Numbered from the stretch's first letter, positions 1-8,299 are shown. The stretch is 64,000 bases of DNA from Streptomyces sp. TLI_146 (GCF_002846415.1 NZ_PJMX01000001.1:5580001-5644000), one strand, 5' to 3'. The notes: generated by a model not told the origin, from the sequence alone. Program-made: numbers and translations.

Positions 1-699
1 GGCCAGGGCGTCGGCGACCGGACGGGCGTACGGGTGCGTGAAGAGCGAGCCCTTCACGAAGTCGGCGGCCAGGGCCAGGACTTCGGCCCGGTGCTGGCGC
101 AGCCCGTGCCCGTCCGAGTGGACCTCGAAGCGGCAGGTGTCGCGGTTGGTCTTCTTCGCGCGCGCGGCGAGCCGGAACGACAACTCCGGGTCGCTGCAGG
201 CGTCGTTGGTGCCGTGCACTATCAGCACCCGCCGCCCCACCAGCTGCTTCACCGGCTCCGGCTCGGCCGCCACGTCCTCCTCCGGCAGCCAAGGGGCCAG
301 TGAGAGCACGCAGTTGACGGCCGAGTGCCCCGCCGCCCGCAGCGCCGCCCGCCCGCCCATCCCGTGCCCGGCGAGGCACACGGGCACGTCCCCGTACCGC
401 CGCACCACCTCTTCGGCGGCCCACTCGGCGTCCGCCGCGAGCCGCGCGTCGCCGCCGTTCCAGCCCCGCCCCCGGTAGCGGACGAGATGTGCCACGAGCC
501 CGTCGTCGCGGCCCGCCCGGGCGAGCCGCCGGGCCAACGGCAGCGCCGAGGCGTACGAGACGGGCGAAGGGCGGCGCGCCGAGACGGGATCGCCGTCCGG
601 CAGCACCAGCACCACACCGCCGACCGGGGAGCCGGCGCCGCTCGCACCGACGGGCCGTCCGAGCCGGGCAGCAGGCAGGGAAGTCGCATGCTGTGCCAT
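1..699 (-). CDS. alpha/beta hydrolase-fold protein, nucleophile Ser replaced by Gly (partial)
   Basis: The gene starts at an ATG whose complement is 697-699 and stays open to the window edge, so its 3' end is missing. The visible 233 residues look like a dienelactone-hydrolase-type alpha/beta hydrolase. An early hydrophobic strand (GGVVLVLPDG) is followed by the nucleophile-elbow segment VCLAGHGMGGRAAL. A later strand, VLIVHGTNDACSDPE, carries the usual acid Asp, and VHSDGHGLRQH fits the His loop. The elbow normally reads G-x-S-x-G; here the serine is glycine, so ordinary Ser-hydrolase activity is doubtful. It is divergent from the adenosine deaminase gene, and the palindrome at 786-797 lies between them. 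Fold assignment is good; function is unknown. Confidence 0.7.
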   Translation of the reverse strand, partial: MAQHATSLPAARLGRPVGASGAGSPVGGVVLVLPDGDPVSARRPSPVSYASALPLARRLARAGRDDGLVAHLVRYRGRGWNGGDARLAADAEWAAEEVVRRYGDVPVCLAGHGMGGRAALRAAGHSAVNCVLSLAPWLPEEDVAAEPEPVKQLVGRRVLIVHGTNDACSDPELSFRLAARAKKTNRDTCRFEVHSDGHGLRQHRAEVLALAADFVKGSLFTHPYARPVADALA

Positions 700-785
700 G
701 ACAGAACAGTCTCAGAAGCCGAGGTGTACTCCACCCGTCCGCGCGGTCACTGTTACGTATCGGCAACCGAGCGACTCCCGGCGAT

Positions 786-797
786 CTACGCGCGTAG
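786..797. promoter_or_regulatory. nucleoside-gene operator palindrome, copy A (add)
   Basis: This is a perfect 12-bp palindrome, CTACGCGCGTAG, ending 16 bp before the ATG of adenosine deaminase. Identical copies precede deoC (13026-13037) and the purine nucleoside phosphorylase gene (19560-19571). The repeated context and constant distance from the start codon suggest a repressor operator. The protein that binds it cannot be read from the sequence. Confidence 0.7.
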
Positions 798-813
798 GGG
801 CTAGCATGCGCAG

Positions 814-1968
814 ATGACGAGCCAGACCACCGACGTTCCGACCACGGACCAGATCCGCCGCGCCCCGAAGGTGCTGCTCCACGACCACCTCGACGGCGGT
901 CTGCGTCCTGGCACCATCATCGAGATCGCTGAACAGACCGGGTACACCAACCTGCCCGAGACCGAGGCCGACAAGCTCGGCATCTGGTTCCGGGAAGCCG
1001 CCGACTCCGGTTCCCTGGAGCGGTATCTGGAGACCTTCGCGCACACCTGCGCCGTCATGCAGACCCGCGACGCGCTGTTCCGCGTCGCCGCCGAGTGCGC
1101 CGAGGACCTGGCGGAGGACGGGGTCGTCTACGCCGAGGTGCGGTACGCGCCGGAGCAGCACCTGGAGCAGGGGCTGACGCTCCAGCAGGTCGTGGAGGCC
1201 GTCAACGACGGCTTCCGGGAGGGCGAGCGGCGGGCCCGCGCCAACGGGCACCGGATCCGCGTCGGCGCGCTCCTGACGGCGATGCGGCACGCCGCCCGCG
1301 CCCTGGAGATCGCCGAACTCGCCAACTCCTACCGGGACTCGGGCGTCGTCGGCTTCGACATCGCGGGCGCCGAGGCGGGCTTCCCGCCCACCCGCCACCT
1401 GGACGCGTTCGAGTACCTCAAGCGCGAGAACAACCACTTCACCATCCACGCGGGCGAGGCCTTCGGCCTGCCGTCGATCTGGCAGGCGCTCCAGTGGTGC
1501 GGCGCCGACCGGCTCGGCCACGGCGTGCGGATCATCGACGACATCGAGGTCGCCGAGGACGGCACCGTGAAGCTGGGACGGCTCGCGTCGTACGTACGGG
1601 ACAAGCGCATCCCGCTGGAGATGTGCCCGACGTCCAACCTCCAGACCGGCGCCGCCGCTTCGTACGCCGAGCACCCGATCGGGCTGCTGCGCCGGCTGCA
1701 CTTCCGGGCCACCGTCAACACGGACAACCGCCTGATGAGCGGCACCAGCATGAGCGAGGAATTCGAGCGGCTGACCGAGGCGTTCGGCTACACGCTCGAC
1801 GACATGCAGTGGTTCACCGTCAATGCGATGAAATCAGCGTTCATTCCTTTCGACGAACGCCTCGCCATGATCAATGACGTCATCAAGCCCGGCTATGCCG
1901 AGCTGAAATCCGAATGGCTGTTCAAGCAGACCGCCGCGACCAGCGGGTCTACCCCGCCCATGGGGTAA
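814..1968 (+). CDS. add: adenosine deaminase
   Basis: The 384-residue protein hydrolyses adenosine or deoxyadenosine to inosine or deoxyinosine plus ammonia in purine salvage. Visible family motifs are the metal-binding HDHLDGG near residues 23-29, HAGEAFG in the middle with the metal His and catalytic Glu, and the late NTDNRLMSGT segment that includes the metal-binding Asp. Length is normal for actinobacterial Add. The ATG is the only start that leaves the N-terminal metal motif in place. It stands alone and ends in a strong hairpin terminator at 1983-2015. The CTACGCGCGTAG palindrome 16 bp upstream suggests control together with deoC and the nucleoside phosphorylase. Confidence 0.96.
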   Translation: MTSQTTDVPTTDQIRRAPKVLLHDHLDGGLRPGTIIEIAEQTGYTNLPETEADKLGIWFREAADSGSLERYLETFAHTCAVMQTRDALFRVAAECAEDLAEDGVVYAEVRYAPEQHLEQGLTLQQVVEAVNDGFREGERRARANGHRIRVGALLTAMRHAARALEIAELANSYRDSGVVGFDIAGAEAGFPPTRHLDAFEYLKRENNHFTIHAGEAFGLPSIWQALQWCGADRLGHGVRIIDDIEVAEDGTVKLGRLASYVRDKRIPLEMCPTSNLQTGAAASYAEHPIGLLRRLHFRATVNTDNRLMSGTSMSEEFERLTEAFGYTLDDMQWFTVNAMKSAFIPFDERLAMINDVIKPGYAELKSEWLFKQTAATSGSTPPMG

Positions 1969-1982
1969 TCGGGTAAATCGCT

Positions 1983-2015
1983 AAACGGCCGGGAGAAGCA
2001 ATTCCCGGCCGTTTT
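1983..2015 (+). terminator. rho-independent terminator after add
   Basis: Two perfect 12-nt arms at 1983-1994 and 2003-2014 (AAACGGCCGGGA and its complement) enclose an 8-nt loop. The second arm runs into a short T-run. It begins 14 bp after the add stop codon. Confidence 0.85.
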
Positions 2016-2101
2016 CCGTGGTTTCGCGTGTTTGCGGGGCGAGTGGCGGCGTGACTAGCTTGCAGAGCCGCTCACATCCCCTTCCCTAGGATGAATTCCA
2101 G

Positions 2102-2431
2102 ATGAAGCAGTCTGCCGTCAAGACGCTCGGTGCCACCGCTGTCGGTGTCGCCTTCGCCGCCGCTGCCGCCGGTACGGCCTCCGCCGCGCCCGCCATCGCG
2201 GGAGTGCCCGAGCTCCCCGCCCTCTCGGGCCTGACCAAGACGCTGCCCGTCGAGGGCGTCGCCAGCAAGCTCCCGGCGGGTGCCCCGCAGTCGCTGACCG
2301 CGGGTCAGAACGCCCTGGGCAAGGGCGCGTCCGGCCTGCCGACCGGGGACGCCGACCCGGTGAAGGGCCTCCTCGGCGGCCTGCCGGTCGGCGGAGCCCT
2401 GGGCGGTGGCCTGCCCGGCCTCGGCGGCTGA
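2102..2431 (+). CDS. small secreted protein, Ala/Gly/Leu-rich
   Basis: This 109-residue protein has a clear Sec signal peptide: MKQSAVK, then a hydrophobic Ala-rich stretch, with predicted cleavage after TASA-A near residue 29. The mature part has low complexity and is rich in Gly, Leu and Pro, ending in GGLPGLGG, with no cysteines or enzyme motifs. A four-codon frame (MNSR then stop) starts at 2091, and its TGA overlaps this ATG. That could couple translation but may be chance. A second secreted protein of the same style is at 9103-9522. Function is unknown. A 16-bp hairpin follows at 2472-2509. Confidence 0.75.
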   Translation: MKQSAVKTLGATAVGVAFAAAAAGTASAAPAIAGVPELPALSGLTKTLPVEGVASKLPAGAPQSLTAGQNALGKGASGLPTGDADPVKGLLGGLPVGGALGGGLPGLGG

Positions 2432-2471
2432 TGGCCGAAACGTACCGCCTGGCGGTGCTTTGAGGCGTTGT

Positions 2472-2509
2472 GGTGGGGCGCACACCCGGTCGCGGGTGTG
2501 CGCCCCACC
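2472..2509 (+). terminator. hairpin terminator-like element
   Basis: Perfect 16-nt arms at 2472-2487 and 2494-2509 flank a 6-nt loop between the small secreted protein gene and the next lipoprotein gene. There is no T-tract, which is common for Streptomyces terminators. Confidence 0.65.
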
Positions 2510-2570
2510 GCGTCTGTGTCAGGATCGCGGCTCGTACGCTGGTTATTGACAGGTGAGTAGGGTTCCGACG

Positions 2571-3287
2571 ATGCGTGTGAAGGCGACTGGACGTGCCGTA
2601 CTGGTGACGGCGTCTGCGCTGCTCCTCACCACCGCGTGCGGCTCGTCGGGCGGCGGGTCCGACGGCAAGGCCTCCGCCCGGAAGGGCTCTTCGTCGGCCG
2701 CGCGCACCGCGCTCCAGCGGGCCGCCCTCGAACAGGGCGACGTGCCCGGCTACCAGGTCTCCGCCGACACCACCGCCCAGGGCCGGTCCCGCCCCCAGGC
2801 CGACCGCAAGCCGTGCCAGCCGCTCGCCGACGTCATGGGCGACCAGCCGAACCCGCAGGCGCGCGAGACGGTCAACCGGGGCCTGGGCTCCCAGCGCAAG
2901 CTCGGCCTCGCGGTCGCGGCGTCGCTCAGTGCGTACACGCGCCCCGACGCCGAGAATCTGATCAGGGACCTGCGCGCGGCGGTCGCCGCCTGCTCCGGCT
3001 TCAAGGTCGACCTGGGCGGGACGAGCTCCAGGTACGGGAGCGTGCGGGCGCGGCCGTACCGGATCGGCGGTGACGAGTCGGTGAGCTGGTCCGCGTCGTC
3101 CACGCAGGTGAACGTGGAGACACCGGTCCACATCGTGGTGGTGCGCCAGGGCGCCACGATCGTGCGGTTCATGACGATCAACCTCGGCGCGCCGGTCCAG
3201 GGCAGGGCGCAGGAGCTGGTCGAGGTGCCGAGGGACGTGGCGGACAAGCAGCTGGAGAAGGTACGCCGGGTGCTGTCGGCCCCCTAG
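2571..3287 (+). CDS. putative secreted lipoprotein
   Basis: A lipoprotein signal runs MRVKATGRAVLVTASALLL followed by the lipobox TTAC, so the mature protein should be acylated on Cys and held on the outside of the membrane. A Gly/Ser-rich linker (GSSGGGSDG) leads into a roughly 190-residue domain with one Cys pair (KPCQPL and AACSGF). The overall pattern resembles sensor-type lipoproteins common in Streptomyces, but no specific family was recognised. I prefer the ATG at 2571 because AGGG lies just upstream. An in-frame GTG at 2553 would add MSRVPT. The 3' end nearly meets the convergent PspC gene at 3292. Confidence 0.75.
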   Translation: MRVKATGRAVLVTASALLLTTACGSSGGGSDGKASARKGSSSAARTALQRAALEQGDVPGYQVSADTTAQGRSRPQADRKPCQPLADVMGDQPNPQARETVNRGLGSQRKLGLAVAASLSAYTRPDAENLIRDLRAAVAACSGFKVDLGGTSSRYGSVRARPYRIGGDESVSWSASSTQVNVETPVHIVVVRQGATIVRFMTINLGAPVQGRAQELVEVPRDVADKQLEKVRRVLSAP

Positions 3288-3291
3288 GGGG

Positions 3292-3510
3292 TCACCAGGC
3301 GGTGCTGGGGCTGCCGTGGGTGCTGGAGCTCTTCTCGTTCGGGAAGAGGATCCACAGCGCGATGTAGAGCAGGAACTGCGGGCCCGGCAGCAGGCACGAG
3401 AGCACGAAGATCACGCGCATCGTGGTGGCCGAGGTGCCGAAGCGCCGCGCCAGCGCCGCGCACACTCCGCCGATCATCCGTCCGTCGCGGGGGCGGGCAA
3501 GGGTGGCCAT
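3292..3510 (-). CDS. PspC domain protein
   Basis: The 72-residue protein is essentially one PspC domain: LARPRDGRMIGGVCAALARRFGTS, then a hydrophobic segment (MRVIFVLSCLLPGPQFLLYIALWILFP). This is the usual layout of actinobacterial stand-alone PspC proteins, which are thought to act at the membrane in envelope stress. The ATG (complement of 3508-3510) has GGAGCACC upstream as ribosome binding site. It is convergent with the lipoprotein gene, and its own start faces the VanZ-like gene end 76 bp away. Specific role unknown. Confidence 0.85.
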   Translation of the reverse strand: MATLARPRDGRMIGGVCAALARRFGTSATTMRVIFVLSCLLPGPQFLLYIALWILFPNEKSSSTHGSPSTAW

Positions 3511-3586
3511 GAGGTGCTCCTTCGGTTCGGGGAGGCTGTGCTCCGATGCCTCGATCCTCCTGCCCCGAACCGGGCAAAGCGTCGGA

Positions 3587-4123
3587 CTACGGGGCGATCC
3601 CGACCCTGGGAATCCTCGGGGTACGACCCTGAGCCGCCGCCGGTACGGGGACGCGCCGCCGCAGTGCGATGCGCCCGGCGGGGACGACCGCGATGTGCGC
3701 GAACGCGGCGCCCGCGGTGTTCAGGAGCAGCGCGTCCACGTCGGCGACCTGCCCCGGCACCGAGGTCTGGAGCAGGGCGATGCCGAGCGAGACGAGTGCG
3801 GCGGCGGCTGTCGTCCGCAGGAGCGAGCCCACGGGGGAGACGTCGAGCCGTCCCCCGACGAGCGGCAGCAGCACGCCGAGCGGGGCGAGCAGCAGGAGCC
3901 CCTCCCCGATGCGGTGCGCGGCCTCCAGGGAGCCCAGCGCCAGGTCGGCGCGGATGCCGGCGAGCGGGGTGAGGTTGGGTGCGGTCACCCACATGACGTC
4001 GCGGGGTCTCAGCGTGAGCCACGCGACCAGCGCCAGGTGAGCCACGAGGATCGCGCAGCCCGCCACGCGGAACCGGATGGCGGCGCGGCCGCCTGCACCA
4101 TGACGCTGTTGCACGCCCCCCAA
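3587..4123 (-). CDS. VanZ-like integral membrane protein
   Basis: This 178-residue protein has about four membrane segments arranged as in VanZ: VAWLTLRPRD, the NLTPL segment, the HRIGEGLLLLAPLGVLLPL helix, a LLQTS segment and a final DVDALLLNTAGAAFAHI helix. VanZ-family proteins are tied to glycopeptide tolerance only in a few cases, and most Streptomyces members have no known function, so resistance should not be assumed. The start shown is a TTG. A GTG at 4114 is an alternative, and neither has a convincing ribosome binding site. Upstream lies intergenic hairpin element R1. Confidence 0.7.
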   Translation of the reverse strand: MGGVQQRHGAGGRAAIRFRVAGCAILVAHLALVAWLTLRPRDVMWVTAPNLTPLAGIRADLALGSLEAAHRIGEGLLLLAPLGVLLPLVGGRLDVSPVGSLLRTTAAAALVSLGIALLQTSVPGQVADVDALLLNTAGAAFAHIAVVPAGRIALRRRVPVPAAAQGRTPRIPRVGIAP

Positions 4124-4171
4124 GACGCGCGGGGCTGCGCGATCGGTTCCGCGATCCTGGGGGCCCGGTTC

Positions 4172-4315
4172 TCGTCTGCGGGTGGTGGGTGGCTGGTCGC
4201 GCAGTTCCCCGCGCCCCTAGGGGGTACGGGCGAGTGCGATGGCGAAGCCGAGCATTTAAGGGGCGCGGGGAACTGCGCGAGCAACCCAGCACGGTCCGCA
4301 GACGAACGAAGCGGG
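4172..4315. repeat. dispersed intergenic hairpin element R1
   Basis: Outer arms GTCTGCGG and CCGCAGAC, and inner arms GCGCAGTTCCCCGCGCCCCT and its complement, form one large inverted repeat between two same-strand genes. The same building blocks recur at seven other intergenic places in the window. These elements are common in Streptomyces and probably work as bidirectional terminators or repetitive extragenic palindromes. Confidence 0.8.
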
Positions 4316-4402
4316 GTGCAGGGGCCGCAGGCCCCGCAATCGGGGTCCGGGGGCGCAGCCCCCGGGAAGCGGGCCTCAACCCACCACCCACCCCCGGAGG
4401 GT

Positions 4403-5032
4403 TCAGGGAAGGGGCGGGGTGGGGGAATCCGCCCCCGTCGGATGCAGCGCTTCGCCCAGCGTCGGCGCCGCATCCGGCCGCGACTTCATCTCCGCCGTAC
4501 AGGCGTACCCCCGCGCCGGATCCTCCCCGGGACCCCCCAGCACCACCTGCTGCGTCCCCGACGACGTCGGCGTGTTCTCGGCGTACGTACAGACGATCTG
4601 GGACAGCGCCAGCGCAGGCAGATCCTCCGGGCGCCGCGACAGGCGCAGCGCCCCCGCCGGATCCCCGCGCCGCGCGCCCGTCACCGTCAGCGGCCCCCGC
4701 ACATCCGTCGTGTACCCGGCCGCCTTCTCGTCGCCCGACGGCGTGAGCTCCAGCTCCGAGAGCAGCGCCTCCGCGAACCGGAGGCGGTCGGCCGAGGCCC
4801 GGCCCTCCGGGATCCGTACCGACCGCTCGGCCGACACCAGCTGCGCCCCGCACACCAGGTACACCCGGACCGTCACGCCCTCGAACTGCGGCGCCACCGA
4901 GTTCCCCGGCACCTCGCACGGCACCCGCGACGGCGCGGGCCCCGCGTCCACCGGCACGGCGGTCGGCCGGATGCCGCACCCGGTGAGGGCGGCCAGCGAC
5001 AGCAGCGCGGCGCCCAGCAGCTTCGCCCTCAC
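4403..5032 (-). CDS. lipoprotein of the afsQ operon
   Basis: The 209-residue protein begins MRAKLLGAALLSLAALTGCG, a type II signal with lipobox LTGC, so it should be anchored outside the membrane. The mature domain contains VTVRVYLVCGAQLVSAERSVR and RLRFAEALLSEL, reminiscent of GerMN-like lipoproteins. Its GTG start overlaps the afsQ2 stop codon by 4 nt (GTGA), so it is translationally coupled to the kinase. From memory, a lipoprotein gene also sits here in S. coelicolor. The arrangement suggests an accessory or sensory part of the AfsQ system, but that is inference. Confidence 0.85.
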   Translation of the reverse strand: MRAKLLGAALLSLAALTGCGIRPTAVPVDAGPAPSRVPCEVPGNSVAPQFEGVTVRVYLVCGAQLVSAERSVRIPEGRASADRLRFAEALLSELELTPSGDEKAAGYTTDVRGPLTVTGARRGDPAGALRLSRRPEDLPALALSQIVCTYAENTPTSSGTQQVVLGGPGEDPARGYACTAEMKSRPDAAPTLGEALHPTGADSPTPPLP

Positions 5033-6519
5033 GCCTCCTCACCCCCGCCGCGCGGCAGCCGCAGCACGAACACCGCACCGCCCTCGGGCGAGTTCGCGGC
5101 CGTGATGTCACCGCCGTGGATGTGCGCGTTCTCCATCGCGATGGACAGGCCAAGACCGCTGCCCTCCGAGCGCGGCCGGGACGCGCTCGCCTTGTAGAAC
5201 CGGTCGAACACGTGCGGCAGCACCTCCTCCGGGATGCCGGGCCCGTGGTCCCGTACCGAGATCACCAGCTCCTCGCCCTCCACCCGCACCGACACCCGTA
5301 CCGGGGAGCCGCCGTGCTTGAGCGCGTTCCCGATCAGGTTGGCCAGGATCACGTCCAGGCGGCGCGGGTCGAGCCGCGCCATGATGCCGCGTTCGGCGTC
5401 CAGGTCCACCGCGTCCAGCCAGGCCCGCGCGTCGATGCACGCGGTGATCTGGTCGGCGATGTCCACGTTGTCCAGGACGAGCCGGGCCGTACCGGCGTCG
5501 AAGCGCGTGACCTCCATCAGGTTCTCGACCAGGACGTTGAGCCGCCGCGTCTCGGAGACGACCAGTTGCACGGCCGGCGCGATCATCGGGTCGAGGCTGT
5601 CCGCCTCGTCCTCCAGGACCTCGGTGACGGCCGTCAGCGCGGTCAGCGGCGTACGCAGCTCGTGCGACATGTCGGCGACGAACCGGCGGCTCGCCTCCTC
5701 CCGCGCGCTCATGTCGCTGACCTTCTTCTCCAGGCTCTCGGCCGTCTTGTTGAACGTCCGTGACAGATCGGCCAGTTCGTCCGTGCCCGAGACCCGCAGC
5801 CGGGTGTCGAGCTTGCCCTCGCCGAGCTGGCGGGCCGCGTCGCCGAGCCGCTGCACCGGCCGCAGCACGGTCGTCGCGGCGGCCTGCGCGAGCAGCGCGG
5901 AGCCGAGCAGCGCGAGCCCGGTGGCGATGCCGAGCGACCAGGCGAGCGAGTTGAGGTCCTGGCGCTCCTGGTCGAGCGAGGCGAGCATGTAGCCGGTGGC
6001 GCCGCCCCCGATGATCCGTGTGCCGCCCACCAGGTACGGCTTGCCGCGCAGGGTCCGGCGCTGCCAGAACAGGTGGTACGGATAGTCGTTGCTGTCCGTG
6101 ACCTTCTGCTTCTTGTTCACCGCCTCCTGGAGCGACTCGGGTACGTCGTCGAGGGTGAAGCGGTCCAGGTCGGACGCGCCGACGATCGGCTTGCCCGGGT
6201 CGCGCTGGTCCACCAGGAGCACCTGGTAGCCGGAGCTGACGTGGTAGCCGGAGCGGCTGCTGGCCGCCATCTGCTGGGCGGTGGTCTGCAGATCGCGGGC
6301 GGTGGGCCGGAGCGGCAGCGAGGCCGCCCGGTTCTGCATCTCCTGCCGGAAGTCGCCGAGCGCCGCGTCCTGCGTACGCACGAGCACGGCCTCGCGGTTG
6401 AGCCAGTACGCGATCCCCGACGCGGACACGGCGGCGGTCAGCGCGACGAGCGCGAACACGACGACCAGACGCAGGCGCAGACTGGTCCAGCGGAGGCCGG
6501 CGAGTATCGCCTTCTTCAC
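5029..6519 (-). CDS. afsQ2: sensor histidine kinase AfsQ2
   Basis: The 496-residue membrane kinase has a transmembrane helix at about 17-40, an extracellular sensor region to about 190, a second helix at about 193-215, and a HAMP linker. The dimerisation/H-box is FVADMSHELRTPLTAL, with phosphorylatable His286. The ATPase domain shows NLIGNALKHG (N box), DHGPGIPEE (G1) and GSGLGLSI (G2). It lies between afsQ1 (43-bp gap) and an overlapping lipoprotein gene, and sigQ is divergent. This is the known afsQ arrangement. AfsQ2 is reported to signal through AfsQ1 to antibiotic and nitrogen genes. The start is a GTG. Confidence 0.93.
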   Translation of the reverse strand: MKKAILAGLRWTSLRLRLVVVFALVALTAAVSASGIAYWLNREAVLVRTQDAALGDFRQEMQNRAASLPLRPTARDLQTTAQQMAASSRSGYHVSSGYQVLLVDQRDPGKPIVGASDLDRFTLDDVPESLQEAVNKKQKVTDSNDYPYHLFWQRRTLRGKPYLVGGTRIIGGGATGYMLASLDQERQDLNSLAWSLGIATGLALLGSALLAQAAATTVLRPVQRLGDAARQLGEGKLDTRLRVSGTDELADLSRTFNKTAESLEKKVSDMSAREEASRRFVADMSHELRTPLTALTAVTEVLEDEADSLDPMIAPAVQLVVSETRRLNVLVENLMEVTRFDAGTARLVLDNVDIADQITACIDARAWLDAVDLDAERGIMARLDPRRLDVILANLIGNALKHGGSPVRVSVRVEGEELVISVRDHGPGIPEEVLPHVFDRFYKASASRPRSEGSGLGLSIAMENAHIHGGDITAANSPEGGAVFVLRLPRGGGEEA

Positions 6520-6562
6520 GTTCCGAATCGCTGCTTTCTTGGGTTCGTCCGCGAGGGCGGGG

Positions 6563-7249
6563 TCACGACGGGGTGTCGAGACGGTAGCCCACGCCGCGCA
6601 CGGTACGGATCAGGGTGGGGGACGACGGTACGTCCTCGACCTTGGCCCGCAGCCGCTGCACGCACGCGTCGACCAGGCGGGAGTCGCCCAGGTAGTCGTG
6701 CTCCCACACCAGCCGCAGCAGCTGCTGGCGGGAGAGCGCCTGTCCGGGCCGCCGGCTCAGCTCCAGGAGCAACCGCAGCTCGGTGGGCGTCAGTTGCAGG
6801 TCCTCGCCGCCCTTGGTGACCGTCATCGCAGCGCGGTCGATCACCACGTTGCCGAACGTCGCCGAGTCGGTGGCCTCGCGCTCGCCCCGGCGCAGCACCG
6901 CACGGATCCGGGCGTCGAGCACCCGGCCCTGCACCGGCTTGACCACATAGTCGTCGGCGCCGGACTCCAGGCCGACGACCACGTCGATGTCGTCGCTGCG
7001 CGCGGTCAGCAGGATGATGGGCAGCTGGTCCGTGCGCCGGATGCGGCGGCACACCTCGAAGCCGTCGATCCCGGGCAGCATCACATCCAGCACGACCAGA
7101 TCCGGCCGCTGCTCACGGAGCAGCTTCAGGCCGTCCTCTCCCGTCGCCGCGGTGGCCACACGGTGGCCCTGGCGGGACAGGGAGAGTTCGAGCGCCGTGC
7201 GGATGGCGTCGTCGTCCTCGATCAGCAACAGGAAAGGCACGGAGGTCAT
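6563..7249 (-). CDS. afsQ1: response regulator AfsQ1
   Basis: This 228-residue OmpR-type regulator has a receiver domain with acidic pocket EDDD at 11-14, phosphoacceptor Asp55 (VVLDVMLPG), LLTAR and the switch Lys in DYVVKPV. A winged-helix output domain follows (LTPTELRLLLELSRRPGQALSR, and RTVRGVGYRLD at the end). I place the start at the ATG complementing 7247-7249 (MTSVPFLLLIEDDD); a longer frame upstream would run into the regulatory region. The known AfsQ1 recognition pattern, GTnAC-N6-GTnAC, occurs in the intergenic region at 7343-7358. Confidence 0.95.
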   Translation of the reverse strand: MTSVPFLLLIEDDDAIRTALELSLSRQGHRVATAATGEDGLKLLREQRPDLVVLDVMLPGIDGFEVCRRIRRTDQLPIILLTARSDDIDVVVGLESGADDYVVKPVQGRVLDARIRAVLRRGEREATDSATFGNVVIDRAAMTVTKGGEDLQLTPTELRLLLELSRRPGQALSRQQLLRLVWEHDYLGDSRLVDACVQRLRAKVEDVPSSPTLIRTVRGVGYRLDTPS

Positions 7250-7342
7250 TCTGACCCATGGGGGAGCGGAGTTCGACCTCCTGTGGACAACGCCCCTTCT
7301 CCGCTGCGCGCAGCCCGCTTTCTGCACTGTGCACAGGCCGCT

Positions 7343-7358
7343 GTGACAGGCCTGTGAC
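7343..7358. promoter_or_regulatory. AfsQ1 box between afsQ1 and sigQ
   Basis: GTGAC, six bases, GTGAC matches the published AfsQ1 consensus GTnAC-n6-GTnAC exactly. It sits in the divergent afsQ1-sigQ intergenic region, 86 bp before the sigQ start and 94 bp from the afsQ1 start, where it could act on both. Confidence 0.85.
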
Positions 7359-7443
7359 AGTCGTCGGACACCGCGATGAAACTGGCCGGGCAAGCTCTTC
7401 CTCGTACCGACCGAAACAAGACTCCACCGACGGGGGGCGCGAG

Positions 7444-8193
7444 ATGAACGCACTGCACAGCACCACCTCAAGCGCAGTTGTCACGCGTCTCCACGACGTC
7501 GTGCGGAGCGAGAAGTCCGGTGCCGTGAGCGGACGGGGGTGCGCTCGCGGCACCGGGCGCCAGCACCAGACGTACATGACGGTGCTGGAATCGGTACCGA
7601 CCTCGCCCTTCAAGGGCGCGGGAGCCGGCGGGGATGCGGCGTACGGGGAGACCACGGGGGAGCGTTCCGCCTCCGAGGCCGAATTCACGGCCTATGTGCA
7701 GGAGCGCCGGGCCTCCCTGTACGCCACCGCCTACCACCTGACCGGCGACCGGTTCGAGGCCGAGGACCTGCTGCAGAGCGCGCTGTTCTCGACCTACCGG
7801 GCCTGGGACCGGATCAGCGACAAGGCCGCGGTCGGGGGCTACCTCCGCCGCACCATGACCAACCTCCACATCAGCGCGTGGCGCCGCCGCAAGCTGAACG
7901 AGTACCCGACCGAGGAGCTGCCGGAGACGGCGGGCGACACGGACGCGATGCGCGGTACGGAACTGCGCGCGGTGCTCTGGCAGGCGCTGGCGCGACTGCC
8001 CGAACTCCAGCGCACCATGCTGGTCCTGCGGTACTACGAGGGCCGTACGGACCCGGAGATCGCGGACATCCTGGACATCAGTGTCGGCACGGTGAAGTCG
8101 AGCATCTGGCGGTCGCTCCGCCGGCTGCGCGAGGACGACGTCCTCGCCTTCGGCCGTGACGAGGAAGAGTCCTTCGGCGAGCTGGTGGCCTGA
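7444..8193 (+). CDS. sigQ: ECF sigma factor SigQ
   Basis: The 249-residue sigma factor is of the Streptomyces SigE-like ECF class. An about 75-residue N-terminal extension precedes region 2 (EFTAYVQERRASLYATAYHLTGDRFEAEDLLQ), which is followed by SAWRRRKLNEY and region 4 (RLPELQRTMLVLRYYEGRTDPEIADIL, then SVGTVKSSIWRSLRRLR). The ATG at 7444 follows a GGGGGG ribosome binding site; upstream in-frame codons would cover the AfsQ1 box. It is divergent from afsQ1, the known afsQ-locus layout, where AfsQ1 is reported to activate sigQ. The transcript ends at the T-tailed hairpin 8300-8345. Confidence 0.93.
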   Translation: MNALHSTTSSAVVTRLHDVVRSEKSGAVSGRGCARGTGRQHQTYMTVLESVPTSPFKGAGAGGDAAYGETTGERSASEAEFTAYVQERRASLYATAYHLTGDRFEAEDLLQSALFSTYRAWDRISDKAAVGGYLRRTMTNLHISAWRRRKLNEYPTEELPETAGDTDAMRGTELRAVLWQALARLPELQRTMLVLRYYEGRTDPEIADILDISVGTVKSSIWRSLRRLREDDVLAFGRDEEESFGELVA

Positions 8194-8299
8194 AGGTCCG
8201 GCCCGGCGGTGGCAGCCGCCGGAGTACGGGGGTCAGGGGGGAGCAACGGGGGCCGGCGTCTCGGGGGATACGTCGGGCGTACGGGTAACGGGGGAACAG

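Noticed and set aside
2091..2105. Four-codon leader frame MNSR before the small secreted protein gene
   Set aside because: Its stop overlaps the next ATG, which is interesting, but the frame is too short to support as a gene.
3587..4123. Glycopeptide resistance role for the VanZ-like gene
   Set aside because: No vanHAX-type gene is near, and VanZ-fold proteins are common in sensitive strains.
4172..4315. R1 hairpin as a riboswitch or CRISPR repeat
   Set aside because: It is an inverted, not a spaced direct, repeat and recurs between unrelated genes, so a terminator-like repetitive element is a better fit.
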